54,527 bases of DNA, from positions 1 to 54,527 of the forward strand of contig CAZTZL010000013.1 of the NCBI GenBank assembly GCA_964617625.1. Reading direction: 5' to 3'. Positions within the stretch are counted from its first letter, which is position 1, and each line of letters opens with the position of its first letter. The notes beneath the pieces were generated by a model. That model was not told where the DNA came from. It did not search any database and worked only from the letters and a program-made list of their open reading frames with translations. Both the position numbers and the translations under genes were made by a program. Below are positions 17,251-25,219 of the stretch, piece after piece. This DNA is from CAZTZL01 sp964617625. Lineage in GTDB: Bacteria > Zhuqueibacterota > QNDG01 > DSAB01.

Positions 17251-18030
17251 CTATCCCTGCTTTCTTGCAAATCCCATAAGATGCCAGCCCGAATTGCGCA
17301 CCAGCGGTCTCGGAATTAAATTAAACGCCCCGACAAAAACCGTGTTAAAAAGAAATCCCTTGACCCCTCCGTGAAGACGGGATTTAACCGGAAACCGCTC
17401 GGGAACGATGTGAACCGAAGAAAATGGAGCAAGCATTTTTCTGAACTCTTTAATCGTGTATTTCTCCAGTACAGGAGCATCTTCATGTTCCAGACCCACT
17501 TTAAAAAACTTGGACATCACATTAAGCCAGCCTTTTCTGTTATAGACCATGCCGATGAATTGACCGCCCGGTTTTAAAACACGATGGGCTTCCGTGATCA
17601 TTTTATAAGGATCGGCTGTATATTGCAAGACCCCATGCGCATAAACCACATCAAATGCATTGTTAGGGAATTCGAGGGCCTCCCCGTCCATCACAATCAG
17701 TTTGCCTTTGGCATGATGATATTTAAAATTTTGCCGGGCCAGGTCAATGGCCGTTTTCGAAAGATCAACCCCTGTGACATCCGCACCGCCTTCTGCAAAA
17801 CGGACAAGATCAATGCCGATGCCGCATCCGATTTCCAGAATGCACTTTCCACGACAACCTGAAAAATCGACCGCCTTGGGCAGATAATTGAGTTTGTCGA
17901 ACCGGTAGGCTTCCAGATCGCTGAAGAAACCCTCTGTTCCGACAGGATACTCCGTCATCTCAAGATCGTGAATCCGTTCGTTCCAGTAATCGCGAATCTG
18001 CGGGATCATATCATTCAATTTCATTTCCAA
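17251..18030 (-). CDS. Class I SAM-dependent methyltransferase
   Basis: A 259-residue methyltransferase with the SAM-binding glycine loop ILEIGCGIGIDLVRFAEGG (about residues 65-83), the acidic VTGVDLSKTAIDLA, and motif DVVYAHGVLQYTADPYKMI followed by RVLKPGGQFIGMVYN. A C-terminal extension with basic residues (FPVKSRLHGG) may contact the acceptor. It likely methylates a sugar or a lipid-linked glycan intermediate. GGGA seven bases before the ATG supports the start. Its stop directly abuts the ATG of the GlpD-like gene. Ubiquinone-type methyltransferases share the fold, but the cluster context favours glycan modification. Confidence 0.85.
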   Translation of the reverse strand: MEMKLNDMIPQIRDYWNERIHDLEMTEYPVGTEGFFSDLEAYRFDKLNYLPKAVDFSGCRGKCILEIGCGIGIDLVRFAEGGADVTGVDLSKTAIDLARQNFKYHHAKGKLIVMDGEALEFPNNAFDVVYAHGVLQYTADPYKMITEAHRVLKPGGQFIGMVYNRKGWLNVMSKFFKVGLEHEDAPVLEKYTIKEFRKMLAPFSSVHIVPERFPVKSRLHGGVKGFLFNTVFVGAFNLIPRPLVRNSGWHLMGFARKQG

Positions 18031-18083
18031 TTCCCATCTCGTTTAGATGAATAGCCAGAAAGAACCTTTCCTTTATATAAATT

Positions 18084-19967
18084 CTATTTTGCATAGATTT
18101 CGTGCCATTGCTCAAAAACCATCAGCGCCCAGAGTTTGTGACTGTGGTTTTCAAGTCCGTTTAAATGCTCATTCACCAGCCGTGAAACAAAATCGGGATT
18201 AAAAAATCCTTGCTGTCCGATTTTCTTTGCGTCCAGAAGATCCAGCAGCATTTCCTTCAAATCATTCCGTATCCAGTTTTTGATCGGAATGCTGAATCCC
18301 TGTTTGTCCCGTTTCTGTACTTCTTTCGGCAGCGCGTCCCGGAACGTCTCTTTTAAAAATACCTTGGTGTCGAATCCCTTCATCTTCAGATGCGGCGGCA
18401 ATGTAAAAGCAAATTCAACAATCCGGTGATCCAGATAGGGGACTCTGGCTTCGAGCGAAGCTGCCATGGACATCCGGTCCACTTTGACCAGAATGTCGTC
18501 CACCAGATAGGTTTTTGCATCGATGTATCCCGTGCGCGTCACATCATCCAGACCTTCGGCTTCCCGGCTGTACCGGTGAATCGTAGCGTAGGCCTCGTCA
18601 GGTCCGATATGCTGAAGCGCATCCGCAGAGAAAAGCTGCTGCCGCTCCCATTCCTGAAGAAAAACCATCCAGCGGGCATGGTATAGCGACTTGGGAAGTT
18701 TTGTCCCCTCAACGAACCGTTTGAAACTGTTGACGGGACCTTTCTTTTGTTCGGTCGGCTGCAGCCACTGCGCCGTTTTTTCGATAATTCCCCGCTTGAC
18801 AAATTTAGGCCACCAGTGATAATATTTCCGGTCGAACCGATGTGCCCGGTACGTATCGTATCCGGCAAAAAGTTCATCACCGCCGTCGCCGGAAAGGCAA
18901 ACTGTCACATAATCTCTTGCCATTTTGGAAACAAGATAAGTTGGAAAAATCGAAAAATCGCCCAGTGGTTCATCAAGGTGACGAATGAGTGTTTCAGTCA
19001 ATTCCAACGCTTTCGCTTCGATGGTAAATTCGTGATGTTCCGTACCGTATTGATTGGCCACAGCTCGGGCATATTTCAATTCATTGTAGGAAGATTCCTT
19101 GAATCCGATTGAAAATGTTTTAACGGGCCGGTCCATCAATCCTGCCATCTGCGAAACCACGATGGAAGAATCGATTCCTCCGGATAAAAACGCGCCCAGC
19201 GGAACATCGGAAACGAGTCTGAGATTCACTGCGTCTTTTAATAATTCCGACAGTTTTTCTTTTGCCTCTTTCTCTTTCCAGGGCCTCTCTTCCGGCACGA
19301 GCCGCCAGTAGGGTTGAATATTAATCCTGCCCTCCTGCCATGTTAGCCAGTGGCCTGGAAGCAATTTTCTTACTTTTTTAAAGATCGACAAAGGAGCGGG
19401 TATATATTCGAACGTAAGATAGTGATTGAGTGCCGCAAGATCAATGTCTTTCTGAATATCAGGACACTGAAGGATGGCTTTGATTTCCGATCCGAAAACG
19501 AGTTTTTCATGATCCTGATAATAATAGAGCGGCTTGATGCCGATGCGGTCCCTTGCAATAAACAGTTTTCGCTTTCTCTCATCCCAGATCGCAAAACCAA
19601 ACATCCCGTTTAAATGGCTGCATACATCCTCTCCCCACATCTCATAGCCGTGTAATATTGATTCAGTATCGCTTGTGGTTTTAAAGCGGTGCCCTTCTTT
19701 TTCGAGCTCCGGGCGAATTGTTCTGTAGTTATATATTTCACCGTTAAACACAATCTGGACAATGCCATCTTCATTCGATAATGGCTGGTGGCCCGTGGAT
19801 AAATCGATAATCGAAAGCCTCCGCATGCCAAGACCCACGGGGCCTGCGACTATCCAGCCCTCATCATCCGGTCCCCGATGATAAAGTGTATCGCACATCC
19901 GTTTCAGAACGGCTTCTTCGACTTTCCTCCCTCTGTCGAAATATAAAACACCGCAAATACCGCACAT
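18084..19967 (-). CDS. asnB: Asparagine synthase (glutamine-hydrolysing)
   Basis: A complete 627-residue class II amidotransferase. Cys2 in MCGICGVLYF is the glutaminase nucleophile, with RLSIIDLSTGHQPL and FNGEIYNYRTIR lining that site. The synthetase half carries the pyrophosphate loop LSGGIDSS (261-268), CLSGDGGDELFAGYDTY, and the C-terminal QGFSIPIKNW. It converts aspartate to asparagine with glutamine as nitrogen source, or in this context amidates a uronic-acid carboxylate, as proposed for AsnB homologues in other surface-polysaccharide loci. The UDP-sugar dehydrogenase two genes upstream would supply such uronic acids. GGGGA precedes the ATG, and the upstream GT4 stop lies two bases away. 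Confidence 0.9.
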   Translation of the reverse strand: MCGICGVLYFDRGRKVEEAVLKRMCDTLYHRGPDDEGWIVAGPVGLGMRRLSIIDLSTGHQPLSNEDGIVQIVFNGEIYNYRTIRPELEKEGHRFKTTSDTESILHGYEMWGEDVCSHLNGMFGFAIWDERKRKLFIARDRIGIKPLYYYQDHEKLVFGSEIKAILQCPDIQKDIDLAALNHYLTFEYIPAPLSIFKKVRKLLPGHWLTWQEGRINIQPYWRLVPEERPWKEKEAKEKLSELLKDAVNLRLVSDVPLGAFLSGGIDSSIVVSQMAGLMDRPVKTFSIGFKESSYNELKYARAVANQYGTEHHEFTIEAKALELTETLIRHLDEPLGDFSIFPTYLVSKMARDYVTVCLSGDGGDELFAGYDTYRAHRFDRKYYHWWPKFVKRGIIEKTAQWLQPTEQKKGPVNSFKRFVEGTKLPKSLYHARWMVFLQEWERQQLFSADALQHIGPDEAYATIHRYSREAEGLDDVTRTGYIDAKTYLVDDILVKVDRMSMAASLEARVPYLDHRIVEFAFTLPPHLKMKGFDTKVFLKETFRDALPKEVQKRDKQGFSIPIKNWIRNDLKEMLLDLLDAKKIGQQGFFNPDFVSRLVNEHLNGLENHSHKLWALMVFEQWHEIYAK

Positions 19968-19969
19968 AT

Positions 19970-21184
19970 CTACATTCCCCTTTTCATCGCCAGACGGATC
20001 ACCGCATTCAATTTTTCAATATATCTTGAATAGCTGTATTTTTTCTCAGCCAGCATTTTTGCGTTTTTACTCAGTTGATACGCCTGTTTTTGATTGAGAA
20101 GAACCGTATAGATTCCATTGGCAAATTGCTCGCCGGTCGGTCCGGTAAGAACCGACTCTTCATCGGACAACACCTGTGTATGCGTCCACAAACGAGTTGC
20201 GACAATGGGCACGCCGGAACGAAGGTAGCTGTATATTTTTAGCGGTGTATTGGTTCCCGCCATCCGAGGGGAAACCAAAACATCGGCACAGCGAATATAA
20301 CTGTTGACATTTTCTGGTGAGACTTGACCGGTAAAAACAAAATGATTGCCGAGATGTTTCTCCTGCACCATTTTTCGATACAACTCGACCTGATCGTGAT
20401 GTCCGCCCACAAGCAGAAAGACAACGGATTTAATTTTTTGAACGACATGTTCAGCAGAATCGATCAACAGCTCAAGCCCCTGATAGGATTCGAATGTCCC
20501 TGCATAAAGGATCACTTTCTTTTTTTCCAATCGATACCGGGCAACAATATCTTCGGACTCATCTTTTTCACCGAAAATCGAACTGTATTCGACAACGTTC
20601 TCAATCAGTTCGGAGCTCCTTTCAGGCACAAGTTTTTGAACATAATCAAAAAGATCCTGACAGATTGTGATGACCCCGGAAGAGTATTTGAGAATCCACT
20701 TTTCCATACTCTCGAAAAGTCCGATCCAGAAACGAGATCGGGTGAATTTGAAATTGGTCAACTGCTGCGGAAGACTGGAGTGCATATCATAAATATGAGG
20801 AATGCCGAACATTCTGGAAACAACAAGTCCCCACAAACCCGCTTCCTCGTGCGTATGAATCAGATGATACCTTTTTTTAAAAACCATCAAAATCGTCTTA
20901 ATAAACAAAAGAAAATCCAAGGGAATCTTATATATGGACGGACCGATTTTAATCCGGCGGATTCCCGGGAAAGAACCGGTACGATAAATACACACATTGG
21001 GAAAGTCCACATTCCGGCCAAAAGGATAGGTAACCAGATCCACATAATGGCCCATATCTGAAAGTGCCTTCAAGCGTCCAACCACGCTCAAAGGCGTTCC
21101 TCTGGGTTCAAAAATAGGTTCCGGTGCAACCATGAGTATGTGAAGACGTTTTTTATCTATTGTTATGCTTTTTCCTTGAAACAT
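19970..21184 (-). CDS. GT4 family glycosyltransferase
   Basis: A 404-residue GT-B glycosyltransferase. The N-terminal half carries LHILMVAPEPIFEPRGTPLS, where the glycine-rich loop contacts the acceptor, and HLIHTHEEAGLWGL. The C-terminal half carries KVILYAGTFESYQGLELLI, FLLVGGHHDQ and the donor-site segment VSPRMAGTNTPLKIYSYLRS, a variant of E-x7-E in which the first glutamate is not obvious. It probably adds one sugar of the repeat unit. It lies 15 bases downstream of the UDP-sugar dehydrogenase gene and two bases before asnB, clearly in one operon. Confidence 0.87.
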   Translation of the reverse strand: MFQGKSITIDKKRLHILMVAPEPIFEPRGTPLSVVGRLKALSDMGHYVDLVTYPFGRNVDFPNVCIYRTGSFPGIRRIKIGPSIYKIPLDFLLFIKTILMVFKKRYHLIHTHEEAGLWGLVVSRMFGIPHIYDMHSSLPQQLTNFKFTRSRFWIGLFESMEKWILKYSSGVITICQDLFDYVQKLVPERSSELIENVVEYSSIFGEKDESEDIVARYRLEKKKVILYAGTFESYQGLELLIDSAEHVVQKIKSVVFLLVGGHHDQVELYRKMVQEKHLGNHFVFTGQVSPENVNSYIRCADVLVSPRMAGTNTPLKIYSYLRSGVPIVATRLWTHTQVLSDEESVLTGPTGEQFANGIYTVLLNQKQAYQLSKNAKMLAEKKYSYSRYIEKLNAVIRLAMKRGM

Positions 21185-21199
21185 GAATTCCGCAGGATT

Positions 21200-22498
21200 C
21201 TATCGTCCGACTGCCACGTATTTAAATCCATACTCCATCATTTTTTCAGGTTCATAAATATTCCGCAGATCCACAATAGTCGGTACTCGCATTAATTTTT
21301 TCAAACGATTCATATCGAGTTTGCGAAACTGATTCCACTCTGTCATGAAAACGAGCACATCCACATCCTTTGCAGTATCGTAAACGTCTTTGCAAAAGGT
21401 CACATTCTTAAGCACTTTCCTTGCTTCTTCCATTGCAACGGGGTCGAATGCCTTGACATAAGCGCCCGATTTCTGAATCAAATCAATAATAGGAATTGAG
21501 GGAGCATCCCGCATATCGTCGGTGTTGGGTTTGAAAGAAAGACCGAGAATTCCGATGGTTTTCCCTTTCAGTTTCCCCGATACAGTTTCGATTTTCTCGA
21601 ATGCTATCCGCCGCTGCTGCTGATTCACCTCCAATGTGGCTTTGACAATTTTAAATTCATAGTTCTTTTCTTTTGACATTTCCACAAGCGCGCTGGTATC
21701 TTTCGGAAAACACGATCCTCCGAATCCCGGACCGGGATGTAAAAATTTAGATCCAATTCTTCGGTCCAGTCCCATTCCTTTGGCAACGTGATGAACATCT
21801 GCCTGTACACGATCACAAAGATTTGCCAATTCATTAATAAACGATATTTTCGTTGCCAGAAAGGCATTGGAGGCATACTTGATCAACTCGGCAGTCGCAA
21901 GATTGGTAATGACAAAAGGCGTTTCAATCAAATAGAGGGGCGCATATAAATCTTTAATAATCGCTATTGCTTCCGGATCTTCTGCGCCAATGACAACACG
22001 GTCCGGTCTCATAAAATCTTCGATGGCAGATCCTTCACGGAGAAATTCCGGATTGGAAACCACACTGAATCGATGATCATTTTTCTGGCTTTTTCGAATA
22101 ACCTCTTTAATCCAGTTTCCTGTACCGACGGGGGCCGTGCTTTTGTTCACGATCACTTTATACCCATTCATTGAAAGCGCGATGGTCCTGGCTACCTGTT
22201 CGACATACTGCAAATCGGCCGATCCGTCCGATTTAGGAGGAGTGCCTACTGCAATAAAAATAACCAGTGAATTTTGAACAGCCGAGGAAATATCTGTCGT
22301 AAAATTAAGACGGCCTTCCTTCATATTTCGAACAATCATCACATCCAGACCGGGTTCATAAATAGGAACGATACCATTTTTAAGTTTTTCAACTTTTTGT
22401 TCGTCAATATCGACGCAGGTGACATCCACGCCAAATTCAGAAAAACATGTCCCTGTCACCAAACCCACATACCCTGTACCGACAACACAAATGTGCAC
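21200..22498 (-). CDS. UDP-glucose/GDP-mannose 6-dehydrogenase family protein
   Basis: A 432-residue NAD-dependent nucleotide-sugar dehydrogenase, most like UDP-glucose 6-dehydrogenase (Ugd/TuaD). It shows the N-terminal Rossmann motif ICVVGTGYVGLVTGTCFSE, VNKSTAPVGTGNWI, and the catalytic cysteine in GPGFGGSCFPKDTSAL, which oxidises the C6 alcohol through a thioester to a carboxylate. The C-terminal domain has IGILGLSFKPNTDDMRDAPS. It begins with GTG preceded by GGAGGGA. It provides the uronic acid on which the downstream UDP-glucuronate-type epimerase and the AsnB amidotransferase could act. Whether the substrate is UDP-glucose or another nucleotide sugar needs assay. Confidence 0.9.
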   Translation of the reverse strand: MHICVVGTGYVGLVTGTCFSEFGVDVTCVDIDEQKVEKLKNGIVPIYEPGLDVMIVRNMKEGRLNFTTDISSAVQNSLVIFIAVGTPPKSDGSADLQYVEQVARTIALSMNGYKVIVNKSTAPVGTGNWIKEVIRKSQKNDHRFSVVSNPEFLREGSAIEDFMRPDRVVIGAEDPEAIAIIKDLYAPLYLIETPFVITNLATAELIKYASNAFLATKISFINELANLCDRVQADVHHVAKGMGLDRRIGSKFLHPGPGFGGSCFPKDTSALVEMSKEKNYEFKIVKATLEVNQQQRRIAFEKIETVSGKLKGKTIGILGLSFKPNTDDMRDAPSIPIIDLIQKSGAYVKAFDPVAMEEARKVLKNVTFCKDVYDTAKDVDVLVFMTEWNQFRKLDMNRLKKLMRVPTIVDLRNIYEPEKMMEYGFKYVAVGR

Positions 22499-22624
22499 GA
22501 CTGTTCCCTCCGGTTAAATACTAAAATTCATGAATAACCTATCCATCATCAGAAATTTCCATTTATAATATTTCATCTGTTCAGGTTTTCATTGTACTAA
22601 AATAGTTGATAGAAACTCTTTCAA

Positions 22625-24058
22625 CTATGCAGCACCATAACCTGTAACCACCACAAAGAAGGTTCGAAATAGAATTCTAAAATCGAACCATAGTGAAAAT
22701 TTATCTATATACTCCAGATCCATCTCCATCCATCTGTCAAAATCGATCCTGCTTCGACCACTTACCTGCCAGATACAGGTCAATCCTGGTTTCATACTTA
22801 GGCGCCGCCTTTGCCAGCTCTGATACATTGCAACCTCGGTTGGCAGCGGCGGTCTCGGACCAACCAGACTCATATCCCCTCTGAATACATTGAACAATTG
22901 GGGAAGTTCATCGATACTGAATTTCCGCATAAACCGACCAAACGGCGTAACCCTGGGATCACGTTTCATTTTAAAAACCGGACCGTTCATCTCATTCTGC
23001 CGCTCCAGCTCCTTCTTTCGAATATCCGCTCCAACGTACATCGATCGAAATTTATGTAATGTAAATTTCCTTCCGTTCAATCCACAGCGAATCTGACTGA
23101 AAAAAACGGGGCCTTTCGAAGATAGTTTTATTCCAATTATCGTGAACAAAAGAATGGGAGATAAAAGAACAAGTGCAATAAAGGAGAGACTTATATCCAG
23201 CGTCCTTTTTATAAACAACTGCCATTCCTTGGCCATGGATGTTTGATAAAGAATCAGAGGGATACCGGCCAGATTGGACAATTGAAGTTGTGCCAGTTTG
23301 GGTTGAAATAAATCAACAGAAACAGCGGTGGATATTCCCTCCCTTTCACAATGGTAAATGGCTTCTTCAATCCGGTTCAACCACAAGCGGGGGACAATGA
23401 ATATAACGCGGTCAATCACGGTGTGACGGAGCACTTTCGGTATATCGTGTATTCTGCCGATAATTGGATAATCCATAATTTCTTTCCCAAGCAGTTTGGG
23501 ATCATCATCTATTAAACCGACAATCTGAAATCCCCAATCAGCATGCTCCTTGATAATACTTATAAAATTTTGTGCGCGCTTGCCGGTTCCCACAATGAGC
23601 AAATTAATCTGGTTATATCCCTTTTCCCATATAATCTGCAGTATTTTTAAAAATATAAATCTTTCGATGCTCAATAAAAAAATCGCTGTCAGTATAAAAA
23701 CAGCGATATACGAACGGCTGGCAAGTTGCATTTTAAATAAAAATGTAATGCTTCCGAGACTCACCACGGTCAACCCGCCAGATTGGATAAACTTCCACAA
23801 CGTTTCTGAAAAGGTTTTTGTTCTAAAATTCTGATAGACTCCGCTGACAGACATCGTCGTAATCCAAACAGGCACTGCAATAATCCCCAGCAACAGATAT
23901 TTTTGAAAGAAACTCTCAAAATTCTCCCAAAATACCACGCCCAGTGCCTTGCGAACATGAAACGTAATAAAATATGAAAAAAAGAATGAGAGAAAAATAG
24001 TCAAAGAATCCGTTATTTTTATTAACCGGATCAGGAAGATTTCTTTTTCCCGAATCAT
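22625..24058 (-). CDS. Undecaprenyl-phosphate sugar phosphotransferase (polyprenyl glycosylphosphotransferase)
   Basis: A 477-residue initiating transferase of the WbaP/CpsE type. Four or five N-terminal membrane helices precede a CoA-binding-like soluble domain (LLIVGTGKRAQNFISIIKEH). The C-terminal catalytic domain has a further helix (DISLSFIALVLLSPILLFTI), KFRSMYVGAD, FSIDELPQLFNV and the LVGPRPPLP signature, ending in GLTCIWQVSGRS. It transfers a sugar-1-phosphate onto undecaprenyl phosphate, the committed step of the repeat unit. GAGGAATT precedes the ATG. A 198-base gap upstream contains a plausible promoter. The specific sugar (Glc, Gal, GlcNAc) is not predictable. Confidence 0.9.
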   Translation of the reverse strand: MIREKEIFLIRLIKITDSLTIFLSFFFSYFITFHVRKALGVVFWENFESFFQKYLLLGIIAVPVWITTMSVSGVYQNFRTKTFSETLWKFIQSGGLTVVSLGSITFLFKMQLASRSYIAVFILTAIFLLSIERFIFLKILQIIWEKGYNQINLLIVGTGKRAQNFISIIKEHADWGFQIVGLIDDDPKLLGKEIMDYPIIGRIHDIPKVLRHTVIDRVIFIVPRLWLNRIEEAIYHCEREGISTAVSVDLFQPKLAQLQLSNLAGIPLILYQTSMAKEWQLFIKRTLDISLSFIALVLLSPILLFTIIGIKLSSKGPVFFSQIRCGLNGRKFTLHKFRSMYVGADIRKKELERQNEMNGPVFKMKRDPRVTPFGRFMRKFSIDELPQLFNVFRGDMSLVGPRPPLPTEVAMYQSWQRRRLSMKPGLTCIWQVSGRSRIDFDRWMEMDLEYIDKFSLWFDFRILFRTFFVVVTGYGAA

Positions 24059-24161
24059 AATTCCTCAAATCTGGATAGACATTTAACTATCTATATCCAT
24101 AATTAAAAACCGACTTCAAAAAACGCATACATATTATTAGAAAAATTGGCCGCACTCCGGA

Positions 24162-24189
24162 ATAATATTTTTTATATAAATACAAACAA
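24162..24189 (-). promoter_or_regulatory. Candidate sigma70-type promoter for the initiating transferase operon
   Basis: Read on the minus strand, TTGTTT (24184-24189) and TATTAT (24162-24167) are separated by 16 bases. It lies in the largest gap of the glycan cluster (24059-24256), about 100 bases before the ATG of the initiating transferase gene. The gap holds no credible ORF. The match is moderate and the region is AT-rich, so chance agreement is possible. Confidence 0.35.
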
Positions 24190-24256
24190 TTATTTTCATT
24201 GCATCCGATGATCTTCCTGTTATTAATACGCTTTATAAACTACTCTTGACAAAAAA

Positions 24257-25207
24257 TTAGGATTTTTCTTTTCTATACCACGCAATAAATCTTTCGATTC
24301 CTTTTTCTATCGAATAATTCGGATGATAATTGATCTCTTTTTCTGCCAACGTAATATCTGCATATGTAATCGGTACATCGCCGGGCTGAATTGGAAACGA
24401 TTTTATTTTTGCTTTTTTATCCAAATTTTTCTCAATAAGCCCGATAAGATTATTTAATTCTATTGTCTGCGAATTCCCCAGATTGTATACTTTGTATCCA
24501 TCACATTGATCAATCGAATTTTCTATACCGTCCAGGATATCACTGATGTAAGTATAGTCCCTTTGACTTGTTCCATCTCCAAAAACCGGAATTTCCTTGC
24601 CCTGGTCAATAAGCCGTGTAAATTTATGTATTGCCATATCGGGACGCTGTCTTTCACCATAAACTGTAAAAAAACGGAGGCAGGTAATCGATATTGGATA
24701 AAGAGAACTGTATGTTGAAGCAATCAATTCACCTGCTTTTTTTGTGGCAGCATATGGTGAAATCGGATGGTCCACTGGGTCCGATTCAGAAAACGGTACT
24801 TTCTTATTGTTCCCGTATACCGAAGAAGATGAAGCGAAGACAAATTTGTGTATGTTGTTTCGAACGCTGAGTTCCAACAAATTAACGGAGCCCTCAACAT
24901 TCACTTTTTGATAAAGGCGGGGTTCTTGAATAGAGGGCCGCACACCTGCACGGGCTGCCAGATGAATAATGACATCAAGAGTGTTTTTCTGGAAAACATT
25001 CTGCAAAAGATCCCAATCCAGAATATCTCCTTCTATCAGTCGATAATTCTTATTGGAAAGAGCGATTTCAATATTTTGCCGCTTGATCCCCGGATCATAA
25101 TAGGTATTAAAATTATCTAAACAAATAACATGATGTCCAGCAGAAATTAGCCTTTCACATAGATGCGACCCAATAAAACCCGCTCCTCCAGTGACTAAAA
25201 AATTCAT
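24257..25207 (-). CDS. UDP-glucuronate 4-epimerase-like NAD-dependent epimerase
   Basis: A 316-residue extended SDR enzyme. The cofactor motif is FLVTGGAGFIGSHLCERL, the serine site FASSSSVYGNN, and the catalytic YxxxK reads YAATKK. The FTVYGERQRPDMAIHKFTRL and GTSQRDYTYISDIL segments are those of UDP-glucuronate 4-epimerases and related UDP-glucose epimerases. It would convert UDP-GlcA to UDP-GalA, fitting the dehydrogenase encoded two genes downstream. It follows the tyrosine kinase gene by 12 bases. UDP-Glc/Gal or UDP-GlcNAc epimerase activity remains possible. Confidence 0.87.
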   Translation of the reverse strand: MNFLVTGGAGFIGSHLCERLISAGHHVICLDNFNTYYDPGIKRQNIEIALSNKNYRLIEGDILDWDLLQNVFQKNTLDVIIHLAARAGVRPSIQEPRLYQKVNVEGSVNLLELSVRNNIHKFVFASSSSVYGNNKKVPFSESDPVDHPISPYAATKKAGELIASTYSSLYPISITCLRFFTVYGERQRPDMAIHKFTRLIDQGKEIPVFGDGTSQRDYTYISDILDGIENSIDQCDGYKVYNLGNSQTIELNNLIGLIEKNLDKKAKIKSFPIQPGDVPITYADITLAEKEINYHPNYSIEKGIERFIAWYRKEKS

Positions 25208-25219
25208 TCTTATGCATTC

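Noticed and set aside
7484..19967. An exosortase/PEP-CTERM exopolysaccharide locus, because FemAB-like, PIG-L and AsnB proteins occur there.
   Set aside because: No exosortase, PrsK/PrsR or PEP-CTERM protein is seen, and the secreted protein has a YPNPFNP-type C-terminal domain instead.
20324..21061. A 245-codon plus-strand frame opposite a GT4 gene.
   Set aside because: No domain or ribosome-binding site is seen, and the GT4 gene on the minus strand fully explains the region.
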